Origin: Bacilli bacterium
Lineage (GTDB): Bacteria; Bacillota_I; Bacilli_A; RF39; UBA660
Assembly: GCA_016302935.1 (NCBI GenBank)
Contig: JAEDMO010000010.1
Location: 1 to 22,937 of the forward strand
Length of the DNA: 22,937 nucleotides
Reading direction: 5' to 3'
Both the position numbers and the translations under genes were made by a program. Below the pieces are notes generated by a model. That model had not been told where the DNA came from. It saw only the letters and a list, made by a program, of their open reading frames with translations, and did no database searches. Each line of letters opens with the position of its first letter. Within the stretch, counting starts at the first letter, position 1. Shown here in pieces: positions 15,634 through 22,937 of the stretch.

Positions 15634-17727
15634 ATGGATTTAACAAAATTAAATGAAAAACAAGTAGAAGCTATTAAGCATATGGATGGGCCTTGTTTGG
15701 TTTTAGCAGGTGCTGGTAGTGGAAAGACTAGTGTACTTACTAATAGAATTGCTAATTTAATTGAAAATGGGGTTGAACCTTGTAATATTTTAGCAATTAC
15801 TTTTACTAATAAAGCTGCTAAAGAAATGAAGGAAAGAGTTTATAATTTAATTGGAAATTTAGCTTATGATATTCAAATTTCTACATTTCATTCATTTGGA
15901 CTTAGAATACTTAAAAGTCATTATGAATTGCTTGGATATGATAAGAATTTTGTTATTTTGGATAGTGATGATACTTTAACGGTAATTAAAAAGATTATTA
16001 AAGAGTGTAATTTAGATCCTAAGGAATATAATGCTAAATTTGTAAGAAATAAGATTAGTGGTGCTAAAAATGAATTACTATATCCAAGTGCTTATGAGAA
16101 AATTGAATATGATAAGAATATTGTTAGAGTATATGATAAGTATGTAAAAAAATTAAAAAGTAATAATTCGATTGATTTTGATGATTTGTTACTTTTACCA
16201 ATAGAGTTATTTAAGAAAAATAAGGAATTGCTTTTATATTATCAAGAAAAGTATAAATATATTTTAATCGATGAATATCAAGATACTAATGAGGCACAAT
16301 ATGTTCTTACTAAGTTATTAGCAGATAAATATAGGAATTTGTTTGTAGTAGGTGATGAATCACAAAGTATTTATTCTTTTAGGAATGCTAATTATAAGAA
16401 TATTTTGAATTTTGAGAGTCATTATCCGGATACTAAAACTATTTTATTGGAACAAAATTATAGGTCTACTAAGAATATTTTAAATGCTGCTAATAGTGTA
16501 ATAAAATATAATAAAGAAAGAAAAGATAAGAATTTGTGGTGTAATAATGAAGTTGGTGATAAGGTTAAATATATTAGGGTAGATGATGAGAAGGAGGAAG
16601 CTTCTTATGTGGCTTCAAAGATAAAGGAATTAGTAAAAGATAAGGTTAAATATGAAGATATTGCTATTTTATATAGAACTAATGCTCAAAGTAGGGTAAT
16701 TGAAGAATATATGCTTAAAAATGCTATTCCTTATAGGGTGGTTGGAAGTTTTTACTTTTATAATAGAAAAGAAATAAAAGATTTGCTTTGTTATTTGAGA
16801 CTTATTTATAATTATAAGGATGATACTAGTTTACTTAGAATTATTAATGTTCCTAAAAGAGGCATTGGGGATAAAACAATTGAAAGTATTAGTAAGGTTG
16901 CTAATAGTAATAATATTTCTTTGTATGAAGCTATTAGTGGAGGAAAGGAACTTAAGTTTAAGGCTATTATTGAAGAGATGAGGATAATGGCTGCTAATTT
17001 GTCTTTGACAGAAATTGTCGATATGGTTTTAGATAAATCGGGTATTAGAAAAGAATTAGAAGATGAAAAGACAATGGAAAGTGAGATAAGACTGGAAAAC
17101 TTAGAGGAATTTAAGTCAATTACGAAAAATTATGAAGAAGAAGTTGGAGTCGTATCTTTAGAGGATTTTTTAGATGAACTTACTTTAGTTAGCGATATTT
17201 CTGAACATACTGATAGTACTGATAAGGTTACTTTGATGACGGTACATGCTGTTAAGGGATTAGAGTTTGATTATGTTTTTGTAGTGGGAATGGAAGAGGG
17301 AATATTTCCACATTTTAATGCGATATATGATGGTAATAGAAGTGCAATCGAAGAAGAGAGAAGACTTTGTTATGTGGCAATTACAAGGGCGAAGAAGGAC
17401 TTATATTTACTAAATGCTAAAAGAAGAATTTTATTTGGTAATAATCAAGCTAATCCACCTAGTAGATTCATTGAAGAGATAGATAACGAGTATTTGTGTG
17501 ATATGTCTAAACAAAATAATGTTATTAATAAGGCTAGTAAATTTGTTAAAGAGAAGATGTTTAATAGTGAAGATGTTAATTTTGAAATTGGGGATATGAT
17601 TAGTTATCCTAAATATGGAGAAGGGGTTGTTGTTAATGTGGATAAATCTATTATAACAGTAGCATTTCCTTATCCTTATGGGACGGTTAAGTTAATGAAG
17701 AATCATAAGAATATTAAGAAAATTTAG
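15634..17727 (+). CDS. pcrA: UvrD/Rep-family DNA helicase PcrA
   Basis: A superfamily 1A 3'-5' DNA helicase used in nucleotide excision repair and removal of RecA or RNA polymerase from DNA. ATG 15634 is preferred over ATG 15610 because the latter overlaps the -10 box and has no ribosome-binding site. The 697-aa product has the full motif set: Q-motif LNEKQVEAI, Walker A AGAGSGKT (25-32), TFTNKAAKEM (Ia), LIDEYQDT (211-218), GDESQSIYSFR (240-250), LEQNYRS, TVHAVKGLEFDYVFV and EEERRLCYVAITRAKK. The last ~48 residues (FEIGDMISYPKYGEGVVVNV...) form the Tudor-like tail that contacts RNA polymerase in PcrA. No ligA or pcrB neighbour is seen. Confidence 0.95.
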   Translation: MDLTKLNEKQVEAIKHMDGPCLVLAGAGSGKTSVLTNRIANLIENGVEPCNILAITFTNKAAKEMKERVYNLIGNLAYDIQISTFHSFGLRILKSHYELLGYDKNFVILDSDDTLTVIKKIIKECNLDPKEYNAKFVRNKISGAKNELLYPSAYEKIEYDKNIVRVYDKYVKKLKSNNSIDFDDLLLLPIELFKKNKELLLYYQEKYKYILIDEYQDTNEAQYVLTKLLADKYRNLFVVGDESQSIYSFRNANYKNILNFESHYPDTKTILLEQNYRSTKNILNAANSVIKYNKERKDKNLWCNNEVGDKVKYIRVDDEKEEASYVASKIKELVKDKVKYEDIAILYRTNAQSRVIEEYMLKNAIPYRVVGSFYFYNRKEIKDLLCYLRLIYNYKDDTSLLRIINVPKRGIGDKTIESISKVANSNNISLYEAISGGKELKFKAIIEEMRIMAANLSLTEIVDMVLDKSGIRKELEDEKTMESEIRLENLEEFKSITKNYEEEVGVVSLEDFLDELTLVSDISEHTDSTDKVTLMTVHAVKGLEFDYVFVVGMEEGIFPHFNAIYDGNRSAIEEERRLCYVAITRAKKDLYLLNAKRRILFGNNQANPPSRFIEEIDNEYLCDMSKQNNVINKASKFVKEKMFNSEDVNFEIGDMISYPKYGEGVVVNVDKSIITVAFPYPYGTVKLMKNHKNIKKI

Positions 17728-17773
17728 TGAGATTTTTAATTGTTTTAGCATATTATATAGTAGGTGATATTTT

Positions 17774-18319
17774 ATGGATTATAAAATGTTAGTTAACAGA
17801 GATAATTTGCTTGATGAATATTATGTTCCTTTGAATTTGGTTAAGACTAACACTTTATATAAAGATAATGTTTATCTAGAAGAAGAAACTTTTAAGAATT
17901 TTGAATTATTAAAACAAAAAGCTAAAGAATATGGATATTATATAGATATTATGAGTGGATATAGAGATTATAAATATCAAGAGAAGTTATTTAATGAATT
18001 AGTAGGTGAAAAGGGTTATAATTATGCGTATAAGTATATTGCTAAACCAGGTAGTTCTGAACATCAGACGGGACTTGCGATAGATTTTGTAGTGTATAAA
18101 GATGAACTTTGTTATAAGGAACACGATGTAGAAGATTTGGAAGAGACTAAGTGGGTGCATGAGAATATGCATAATTTTGGATTTATTTTGAGATATCCTA
18201 AGGATAAGGAAGAAGTAACTAAGTATAGTTATGAACCTTGGCATATAAGGTATGTAGGTGATATTGCTGCTTATTTATATAGAAATAATTTGACTTTAGA
18301 GGAATACTTAAGAAAATAG
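17774..18319 (+). CDS. M15-family D-Ala-D-Ala (or L,D) carboxypeptidase, VanY-like
   Basis: A zinc metallopeptidase of family M15B (VanY/LdcB type), which trims the terminal D-Ala from peptidoglycan stem peptides. The 181-aa protein holds the complete catalytic core: SGYRDYKYQEKLF, the zinc motif SEHQTGLAIDF with His97 and Asp104, and EPWHIRYVG with general base Glu154 and zinc ligand His157. The start ATG 17774 follows AGGTGAT (17762-17768). There is no signal peptide or membrane anchor, although the known substrate lies outside the membrane. A cytoplasmic murein-recycling role or non-classical export is possible. It follows pcrA by 46 bases without a terminator and is probably cotranscribed. 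Confidence 0.9.
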   Translation: MDYKMLVNRDNLLDEYYVPLNLVKTNTLYKDNVYLEEETFKNFELLKQKAKEYGYYIDIMSGYRDYKYQEKLFNELVGEKGYNYAYKYIAKPGSSEHQTGLAIDFVVYKDELCYKEHDVEDLEETKWVHENMHNFGFILRYPKDKEEVTKYSYEPWHIRYVGDIAAYLYRNNLTLEEYLRK

Positions 18320-18331
18320 TTGATAATAAAT

Positions 18332-18372
18332 GAAAGATGGTTATGAATGTTATAATGATCTTTCCTTTTTTT
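18332..18372 (+). terminator. Terminator after the carboxypeptidase gene
   Basis: A 13-position stem (18332-18344 with 18352-18364) with one G-G mismatch and one G-U pair is followed by seven T (18366-18372). The loop and 3' arm contain TGTTATAAT (18348-18356), identical to extended -10 boxes elsewhere in the window. Confidence 0.75.
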
Positions 18373-18413
18373 ATTTTCAAAGTATATATATTTAAAATAG
18401 GAATAAAGAAGTA

Positions 18414-18442
18414 TTGCTATATTAGGTGTGATGTTGTATACT
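18414..18442 (+). promoter_or_regulatory. Promoter of the DUF1292/repeat-protein pair
   Basis: TTGCTA (18414-18419), an exact 17-base spacer and TATACT (18437-18442), followed 19 bases later by a very strong AGGAGGAGG ribosome-binding site. Confidence 0.6.
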
Positions 18443-18472
18443 TATATTAGAAAAATAAGGAGGAGGTAAATT

Positions 18473-18727
18473 ATGAATGATAATGATGCTAAATTTACTG
18501 TTATAGATGAGAATAATGTGGAAAGAGTTGCTAATGTTATTACTGTTGTTGAAATAGAAGGAATTGAATATATAGTTTATTCTATTGATACAGATAGTGA
18601 AAATTGTGATGTACTTGTCTCTAGATTGGTTAAAAATTCTGATGGCAGTGATAGTATTTTAGATATCGAAGATGAAAATGAAAGTGTTAAAGTTAAGGCA
18701 ATTGTTAAAGAAATATTGAATGTATAG
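18473..18727 (+). CDS. DUF1292 family protein
   Basis: A small acidic protein (84 aa) of the DUF1292 (YrzB-like) family of Firmicutes, whose function is unknown. The family pattern is clear: an N-terminal beta-rich half (FTVIDENNVERVANVITVVEIEG), the IEYIVYSI core, and the LVSRLVKN block followed by an acidic stretch. It has no signal or membrane segment. The start ATG 18473 is fixed by AGGAGGAGG seven or eight bases upstream. The stop codon is shared with the ribosome-binding site AGGTGAT of the next gene, so the two are tightly coupled. In other Firmicutes this family often sits in the yrrK (ruvX) region. Here it is paired with an unrecognised membrane-anchored repeat protein instead. Confidence 0.85.
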   Translation: MNDNDAKFTVIDENNVERVANVITVVEIEGIEYIVYSIDTDSENCDVLVSRLVKNSDGSDSILDIEDENESVKVKAIVKEILNV

Positions 18728-18736
18728 GTGATTTGG

Positions 18737-19978
18737 ATGAATAATCAAGAAGCTAGTATAGAACTATTGCAACAAAAAGCAAAAACTTTAAATATAATAA
18801 TTAAATCTGCTAGAAGTGAGCTTATAAAAGTATCTAAAGAGATAGGCAAGCAAAAAATCAATTTAATGAAATCTAAGGTTACTAATAAGCTTAAGGATGA
18901 TGTTTTAAAAATTACAAATTTGTTTAATAGGTTTGGGAATAATATTACTGATAAATTTGGTAGTGTTAAAAAAGTTTTTTGCGATGGAGTTGGTAAGGTT
19001 ATTTCTTTTGGTGAGAGGACTATTAATTTAAAAAATAATTTAGTTAATAAAGTTAATACGGTAGTAGGTAATGTTAAAAATATTAGTAAAGATAAACTCG
19101 AAAGTATTAAAGCATATTTTTTTAATTATTATTTTGATGCATATTTAAGATATTTGGAAGAATCAAAAAAACATCAAAATACTCCTATTCAAGACCAAAT
19201 AGATAAAAGTGTAGGTATAATAAGGGAAGAAAATAAAATTAATAAGTATAATAGTATGTTTAATACCCCTTTAGCTAATATAGATATAAAGGGCAAAAAA
19301 ATTGTTTATAATGGTATGGATAAAGCTTTAACTTTTCAAAGCAGAATGATTAATTTTAAGAATAATTCAATTAATAAAGTTAGTAGTTTTGCTGGCAAAA
19401 TTAAAACTGGTGTAAAAAATAAAATAGATGAAATAAAATATTATATTAGTGAGTTTTTGGAAAAAAAGAGCGAGTATCAAAATACTCCTATTCAAGACCA
19501 AATAGATAAAAGTGTAGGTATAATAAGGGAAGAAAATAAAATTAATAAGTATAATAGTATGTTTAATACCCCTTTAGCTAATATAGATATAAAGGTTCAA
19601 AAAATTGTTTATGATGGTATAGGTAAAGCTTTAACTTTTCAAAAAAGAGCGATTAATTTTAAAAATAATTCAATTAATAAAATTAATACTGGTGTAAGTA
19701 AAGTTAGTAGTTATGTTAAAAATTTTGTTAAAGATAAAGCTGATAAGATTAAAAGTGCTTTTGTCCCAGATATGGAAGAGAGAAAAATGTTAATTCAGCA
19801 GTTGGAAGAACAAAAGGCTATGTTGTTGGCAATGAAAGAAGAAAATAGAGAACTTAATCATAGCGGTTTAGTAAGAAAACGTTCTATGGGATTTGTGAAT
19901 AATACAGGATTACTTTTTATAATTGTTGGAATTCTTTCTGTTTTAGCTGTTTTAGTGGCAATAGTAATTGTTAAATGA
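18737..19978 (+). CDS. Tail-anchored internal-repeat protein of unknown function, 413 aa
   Basis: I do not recognise this family. ATG 18737 is preferred over GTG 18728, since AGGTGAT (18726-18732) is the ribosome-binding site, although its spacing to ATG is short. The protein is very rich in Lys, Asn and Ile. It contains three versions of a block of the form K-x-(F/V)-x-x-G-x-x-K-x-(L/I)-x-F-x-x-R-x-I-N-x-K-N-N (near residues 75, 190 and 290). Two are each preceded by an identical 39-residue segment (147-185 and 248-286, beginning QNTPIQDQID). A Glu/Lys/Gln-rich coiled-coil stretch (ERKMLIQQLEEQKAML) comes next, and a hydrophobic helix at ~391-412 ends the chain with a single Lys, so it is probably C-tail anchored with the bulk in the cytoplasm. 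It may be a structural or scaffold protein. No enzyme motif is seen. Confidence 0.8.
   Translation: MNNQEASIELLQQKAKTLNIIIKSARSELIKVSKEIGKQKINLMKSKVTNKLKDDVLKITNLFNRFGNNITDKFGSVKKVFCDGVGKVISFGERTINLKNNLVNKVNTVVGNVKNISKDKLESIKAYFFNYYFDAYLRYLEESKKHQNTPIQDQIDKSVGIIREENKINKYNSMFNTPLANIDIKGKKIVYNGMDKALTFQSRMINFKNNSINKVSSFAGKIKTGVKNKIDEIKYYISEFLEKKSEYQNTPIQDQIDKSVGIIREENKINKYNSMFNTPLANIDIKVQKIVYDGIGKALTFQKRAINFKNNSINKINTGVSKVSSYVKNFVKDKADKIKSAFVPDMEERKMLIQQLEEQKAMLLAMKEENRELNHSGLVRKRSMGFVNNTGLLFIIVGILSVLAVLVAIVIVK
19173..19292 (+). repeat. Direct repeat, copy 1 (120 bp, perfect)
   Basis: Bases 19173-19292 are identical to 19476-19595. The copies are 303 bases (101 codons) apart and in frame. DNA downstream of each copy is related but visibly diverged, so the exact identity is confined to this block. 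Confidence 0.97.
19476..19595 (+). repeat. Direct repeat, copy 2 (120 bp, perfect)
   Basis: Second copy of the block at 19173-19292, within the same gene. Recombination between the two would remove exactly 101 codons and keep the reading frame. Confidence 0.97.
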
Positions 19979-19992
19979 GGTTAAATTAATTT

Positions 19993-20023
19993 AAGTAAAC
20001 TATAAAATATAGTTTGCTTTTTT
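19993..20023 (+). terminator. Terminator after the repeat-protein gene
   Basis: An 11-bp stem (19993-20003 with 20009-20019, one T-G pair) with loop AAAAT is followed by T to 20023. The rest of the gap up to about 20087 is plain A/T-rich sequence with nothing recognisable. Confidence 0.8.
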
Positions 20024-20087
20024 ATATCTAATATTTATTTTATATTGATTAATAAATCAAAGTATTTAAAATTTTTAAGGATAGTTA

Positions 20088-20116
20088 TTGTGATAATTTG
20101 AATTATGTAGTAAAAT
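20088..20116 (+). promoter_or_regulatory. Promoter of the LTA-synthase-family gene
   Basis: TTGTGA (20088-20093), a 17-base spacer and TAAAAT (20111-20116). A weak AAGGA/AGTGGAT ribosome-binding region precedes the ATG at 20150. Confidence 0.5.
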
Positions 20117-20149
20117 ATTGTTAGATTGTATAAGGAATAGTGGATTTTT

Positions 20150-22099
20150 ATGAGTTTTAAGAAAAAAATTGATTTATTTTTGTTTTATTATGGATGTTTA
20201 TTTTTGTTAGAATTTAGTTATATGTTACTTACTTTTGATACTATATTGAGATCTTCTTTAATAAATATTATACTTTTTTTAATACCGGTTGCTGGTGTTT
20301 TAACTTTAATTACTAGTTTATTTAAAGATAGAGTTAATAAAATACTTGCAATAGTAATATTTGGAATTTTGGGACTATGGTATAATATTTACTATGTGTT
20401 TGAAGCAATATTTGATACTTTTTTTTCTTTTGCAGTGTTTAAATTATCTGATCAGGGATTAAAATTTGCTTCTAATGCTATTATTTCTATATTGGAACAT
20501 TTCTATGGTGTTGTTATTTTATTTGTTCCAATGATTCTTATTATAATTTTTAAAAATAAATTTAATTATAAAAAGATAAATATTAAAGAAGTAGGATTAT
20601 TATTATCGGTAATTGTAGTTGGAATATCTTTATTTAGTGTTAATGTGTATATGCAAAAAAATGATAAATATGCAGCGTATGATTTATATTTTAATATTAA
20701 TGATAATAGTTTGAATATTGAGAAATTAGGGGTTATAAGTGCTAGTTTTTTAGATATTCATAGAACTATTTTTGGTTTTAATGAAAAAATTATTGTTGTG
20801 GATAATAATGATAGTAATAATAAAGATGATAAGAACAATAATGATGATATATTTGATTATGGATATAATGAAATTGGAATTGATTATAAGGAGCTTTTAA
20901 ATGAAGTTAGTACTGCAGATTTAAAGACTGTTACTAATTATATGATTAACGATAAGCCTACAAATAAGAATAAGTATACGGGTATATTTAAGGGTAAGAA
21001 TTTAGTTTATATTACGGCAGAGAGTTTTAGTGAAATTGCGGTATCAGAAGAGTTAACACCTACTTTATATAAACTAGTAAATGGTGGTTTTCATTTTGCT
21101 AATTATTATTCTTCAAATAATTTGAGTACTATAGGTGGGGAATTTCAATCTTTGACTGGATTATATGCTGATAGTAGTATTTTGCCTACTTGGAGAAGTG
21201 GTAAGAATAGTTTTCCATATGGACTTAGTAATATGTTTGAAAAAGCAGGTTATAATACTTATGCTTATCATAATCATTATTATACTTTTCAGGATAGGAA
21301 TAAGTATTTGAAAAGTCTTGGCTTTGATAATTTCTTAGGATGTAATAATGGTTTAGAAAAGAGAATGAATTGTAAGTCTTGGCCTGAGAGTGATATAGAG
21401 ATGATAGATGTTACCGTAGCCGATTATATAGATAGTGAAAAACCATTCTTAGCTTATTATATGACAGTATCTGGGCATTTTGCTTATAATTTTACGGGAA
21501 ATAAGATGTCTAGAAAAAATAAGGATTTAGTTAAAGATTTACCTTATAGCGATCCAGTTAAGGCTTATCTTGCAACTCAAATAGAATTGGATAGAGCATT
21601 AGAATTACTATTAAATAAATTAGAAGAAGCGAATGTTTTAGATGATACTGTTATTGTACTTCTTTGTGATCATTATCCGTATGGACTTACTTTAGATGAG
21701 ATTAATGAAGTATCTACTTATAAAAGAGATGGTATTGTAGAGATTAATAGTAATAATTTAATTATATGGAATAGCAAAATGAAGAAGGTAGATGTTGATA
21801 AGGTGGCTATGAGTATCGATGTTATTCCAACTGTTTATAATTTATTTGGACTTGATTATGATTCTAGACTTTTTATGGGTAAAGATATATTTAGTAATAG
21901 TGAGGGAATTGCATTTTTTAAAAATAGAAGTTTTGTAACAGAAAAGGGTACTTATTTAGCTAATTCTAATAAAATGATTAATACTAAAGAAGAGGTTAGT
22001 CAAGAGTATATAGATATGATTAATAATATCGTGGCTAATAGAAGAAATATTAGTAAATTGCTTATTAAAAGTGATTATTATAAATTTGTAAGTGAATAG
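20150..22099 (+). CDS. LTA synthase family protein (sulfatase-fold phosphoglycerol transferase)
   Basis: A membrane enzyme of the lipoteichoic-acid-synthase/MdoB family, which transfers glycerol phosphate from phosphatidylglycerol to a lipid-anchored acceptor outside the cell. The 649-aa product has about five N-terminal membrane segments (~10-28, 37-58, 64-90, 115-135, 147-166) and an extracellular catalytic domain. A low-complexity Asn/Asp linker (~218-236) lies between them. Catalytic features are Glu291 in ITAESF (metal), the probable nucleophile Thr327 in NLSTIGGEFQSLTG, and Asp507-His508 in LCDHYPYG (metal). Length matches LtaS. It is single and flanked by a promoter and a terminator. 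Whether it makes true LTA or primes it cannot be told from sequence alone. Confidence 0.9.
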   Translation: MSFKKKIDLFLFYYGCLFLLEFSYMLLTFDTILRSSLINIILFLIPVAGVLTLITSLFKDRVNKILAIVIFGILGLWYNIYYVFEAIFDTFFSFAVFKLSDQGLKFASNAIISILEHFYGVVILFVPMILIIIFKNKFNYKKINIKEVGLLLSVIVVGISLFSVNVYMQKNDKYAAYDLYFNINDNSLNIEKLGVISASFLDIHRTIFGFNEKIIVVDNNDSNNKDDKNNNDDIFDYGYNEIGIDYKELLNEVSTADLKTVTNYMINDKPTNKNKYTGIFKGKNLVYITAESFSEIAVSEELTPTLYKLVNGGFHFANYYSSNNLSTIGGEFQSLTGLYADSSILPTWRSGKNSFPYGLSNMFEKAGYNTYAYHNHYYTFQDRNKYLKSLGFDNFLGCNNGLEKRMNCKSWPESDIEMIDVTVADYIDSEKPFLAYYMTVSGHFAYNFTGNKMSRKNKDLVKDLPYSDPVKAYLATQIELDRALELLLNKLEEANVLDDTVIVLLCDHYPYGLTLDEINEVSTYKRDGIVEINSNNLIIWNSKMKKVDVDKVAMSIDVIPTVYNLFGLDYDSRLFMGKDIFSNSEGIAFFKNRSFVTEKGTYLANSNKMINTKEEVSQEYIDMINNIVANRRNISKLLIKSDYYKFVSE

Positions 22100-22126
22100 A
22101 GAAAACAAGTGTTTTCTCTTTTATTT
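22098..22126 (+). terminator. Terminator after the LTA-synthase-family gene
   Basis: A perfect 9-bp stem AGAGAAAAC/GTTTTCTCT (22098-22106 with 22111-22119) with a four-base loop and a T-rich tail. The stem includes the last two bases of the stop codon. Confidence 0.8.
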
Positions 22127-22137
22127 ACGGCGTTTAT

Positions 22138-22166
22138 TTGACAATTAGCACTAAATGTGGTAAAAT
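22138..22166 (+). promoter_or_regulatory. Strong promoter of the SPFH-protein gene
   Basis: A consensus TTGACA (22138-22143), a 17-base spacer and TAAAAT (22161-22166) with an extended TG at 22158-22159. It is the best sigma-A promoter match in the window. Confidence 0.75.
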
Positions 22167-22197
22167 CTAGTTATATTTGTTTTGGAGGGGATTATTT

Positions 22198-22937
22198 ATG
22201 GGAAAAGGTCCATATACTGATGATAAATATCAATTTAAATTTAATTTTATAAATAAGATACCACCTGGAGTTACTTTAGTTTCTAAAAATGTATTTACTG
22301 GTGAAGTAAAACATGTTCAAGCTGGAGATAAGGGTATTTCTAAAGTGACGAAAGCGGTTTTTGCTAATTGGTTTCCTTGGATACAAACTAAATATGTATC
22401 TTCTTTGTCTAAAACTATTGATTATAAAGAGTTTGGATATGTTACAAGTGATAGAGTAACGTTAATGGTGGATATTGCTTGTGAAGTGAGAATTGTTGAT
22501 GCAGCTAAGTTTGAATTTGAATCTGCTACTATAAGTGAGCAATTAAAAACAACTATCAATGATGTTGTAAGAAAAGTTATGATTAGTCATTCTGTTAGTG
22601 ATGTATTAAATAAGAATTTTGATTTGTATTCATTAATTAAACCAAAATTGGATGATTTTAAGAATAAATATGGTCTTGAAATTAGAAGTGTAGAATTACA
22701 AAATATAAAACTTCCAGATGGTGTTAAAAAGAGTTATGAGCAAAAATTGACTACAGACGCTGATGTAGAAAGAATTAGAAGAATTGGCCAAGCGAATGCT
22801 GAAGCTGAAAGATTTTCATTGGAAAACAAAAAAATATCAAATGAACTTGATGTTGCTAAAAAAGCTGGTGAAAGTAAAGTTGAATTGGATCAATTACAAA
22901 GACTTATGGAAATTATTAAAGGTTGTAGTAAGGAAGA
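22198..22937 (+). CDS. SPFH/band-7 domain protein, 5' part (cut by the window end)
   Basis: An open frame starts at ATG 22198 after GGAGGGG (22184-22190) and runs to the window end, giving at least 246 residues. The sequence MGKGPYTDDKYQFKFNF, then IPPGVTLVSKNVFTGEV, a beta-rich SPFH core (DYKEFGYVTSDRVTLMVDIACEVRIVDAAKF), and from about residue 185 a charged helical region (VERIRRIGQANAEAERFSLENKK), fits the stomatin/prohibitin/flotillin superfamily. These proteins form membrane-associated oligomers. There is no N-terminal membrane helix in the visible part, unlike FloT or classical stomatins. The closest overall type looks like the soluble-start SPFH proteins of Firmicutes, some of which end in a zinc-ribbon. 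The missing C-terminus would decide this. Confidence 0.8.
   Translation, partial: MGKGPYTDDKYQFKFNFINKIPPGVTLVSKNVFTGEVKHVQAGDKGISKVTKAVFANWFPWIQTKYVSSLSKTIDYKEFGYVTSDRVTLMVDIACEVRIVDAAKFEFESATISEQLKTTINDVVRKVMISHSVSDVLNKNFDLYSLIKPKLDDFKNKYGLEIRSVELQNIKLPDGVKKSYEQKLTTDADVERIRRIGQANAEAERFSLENKKISNELDVAKKAGESKVELDQLQRLMEIIKGCSKE

Noticed and set aside
19173..19595. Direct repeats considered as a CRISPR array or mobile-element ends
   Set aside because: There are only two long copies, they are in frame inside a coding region, and the spacing holds homologous coding sequence rather than spacers. No transposase is nearby.
1..22937. Alternative genetic code (TGA read as Trp), suggested by the extreme AT content
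   Set aside because: TGA ends several genes at exactly the expected family lengths (for example 1501-1503, 6123-6125 and 19976-19978), and Trp is written TGG throughout.

Overview
The window is very AT-rich chromosomal DNA from a low-GC Firmicute (Bacilli-like). Every confident gene lies on the plus strand, SD sequences are clear (GGAGG, or AGGTGAT matching the 3' end of 16S rRNA), and ATG, GTG and TTG starts occur. TGA is an ordinary stop (for example at 1501-1503, 6123-6125 and 19976-19978), which excludes the Mycoplasma/Spiroplasma code. A lipoteichoic-acid-synthase-like protein and an M15 peptidoglycan carboxypeptidase point to a walled Gram-positive cell. ClpC, PcrA with its C-terminal tail, a DUF1292 protein and an NrnA-like DHH protein are typical of Firmicutes. 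The species cannot be named from the sequence. An uncultured, host-associated Bacilli or Mollicutes-like lineage is a guess.

Layout. (1) 182-706: an unrecognised 174-aa protein with its own promoter and terminator. (2) 790-7606: one long arginine-catabolism unit. It holds an amino-acid ABC importer (lipoprotein, permease, ATPase), then arginine deiminase, ornithine carbamoyltransferase, carbamate kinase and a YfcC-family antiporter candidate, ending at a strong terminator. Arginine would be converted to citrulline, then to ornithine plus carbamoyl phosphate, then to ATP, CO2 and ammonia. (3) 7739-9337: CTP synthase. (4) 9429-10898: a second, divergent YfcC-family permease. (5) 10967-13270: a ClpC-type AAA+ unfoldase. 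Its SD lies inside a 20-bp hairpin that resembles a fourU RNA thermometer. (6) 13361-15525: acetate kinase plus an NrnA-like DHH phosphoesterase. (7) 15634-18319: PcrA helicase followed by an M15 carboxypeptidase. (8) 18473-19978: a DUF1292 protein and an unrecognised tail-anchored repeat protein that contains a perfect 120-bp internal direct repeat. (9) 20150-22099: an LTA-synthase-family enzyme. (10) 22198 to the window end: the 5' part of an SPFH/band-7 protein.

Much of the window concerns energy from fermentation (the deiminase pathway and acetate kinase both make ATP by substrate-level phosphorylation) and the cell envelope. No tRNA, rRNA, CRISPR array, insertion sequence or phage gene was seen. 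No gene-free stretch exceeds 300 bases. The most interesting items are the SD-sequestering hairpin before clpC and the repeat protein with its identical DNA block.
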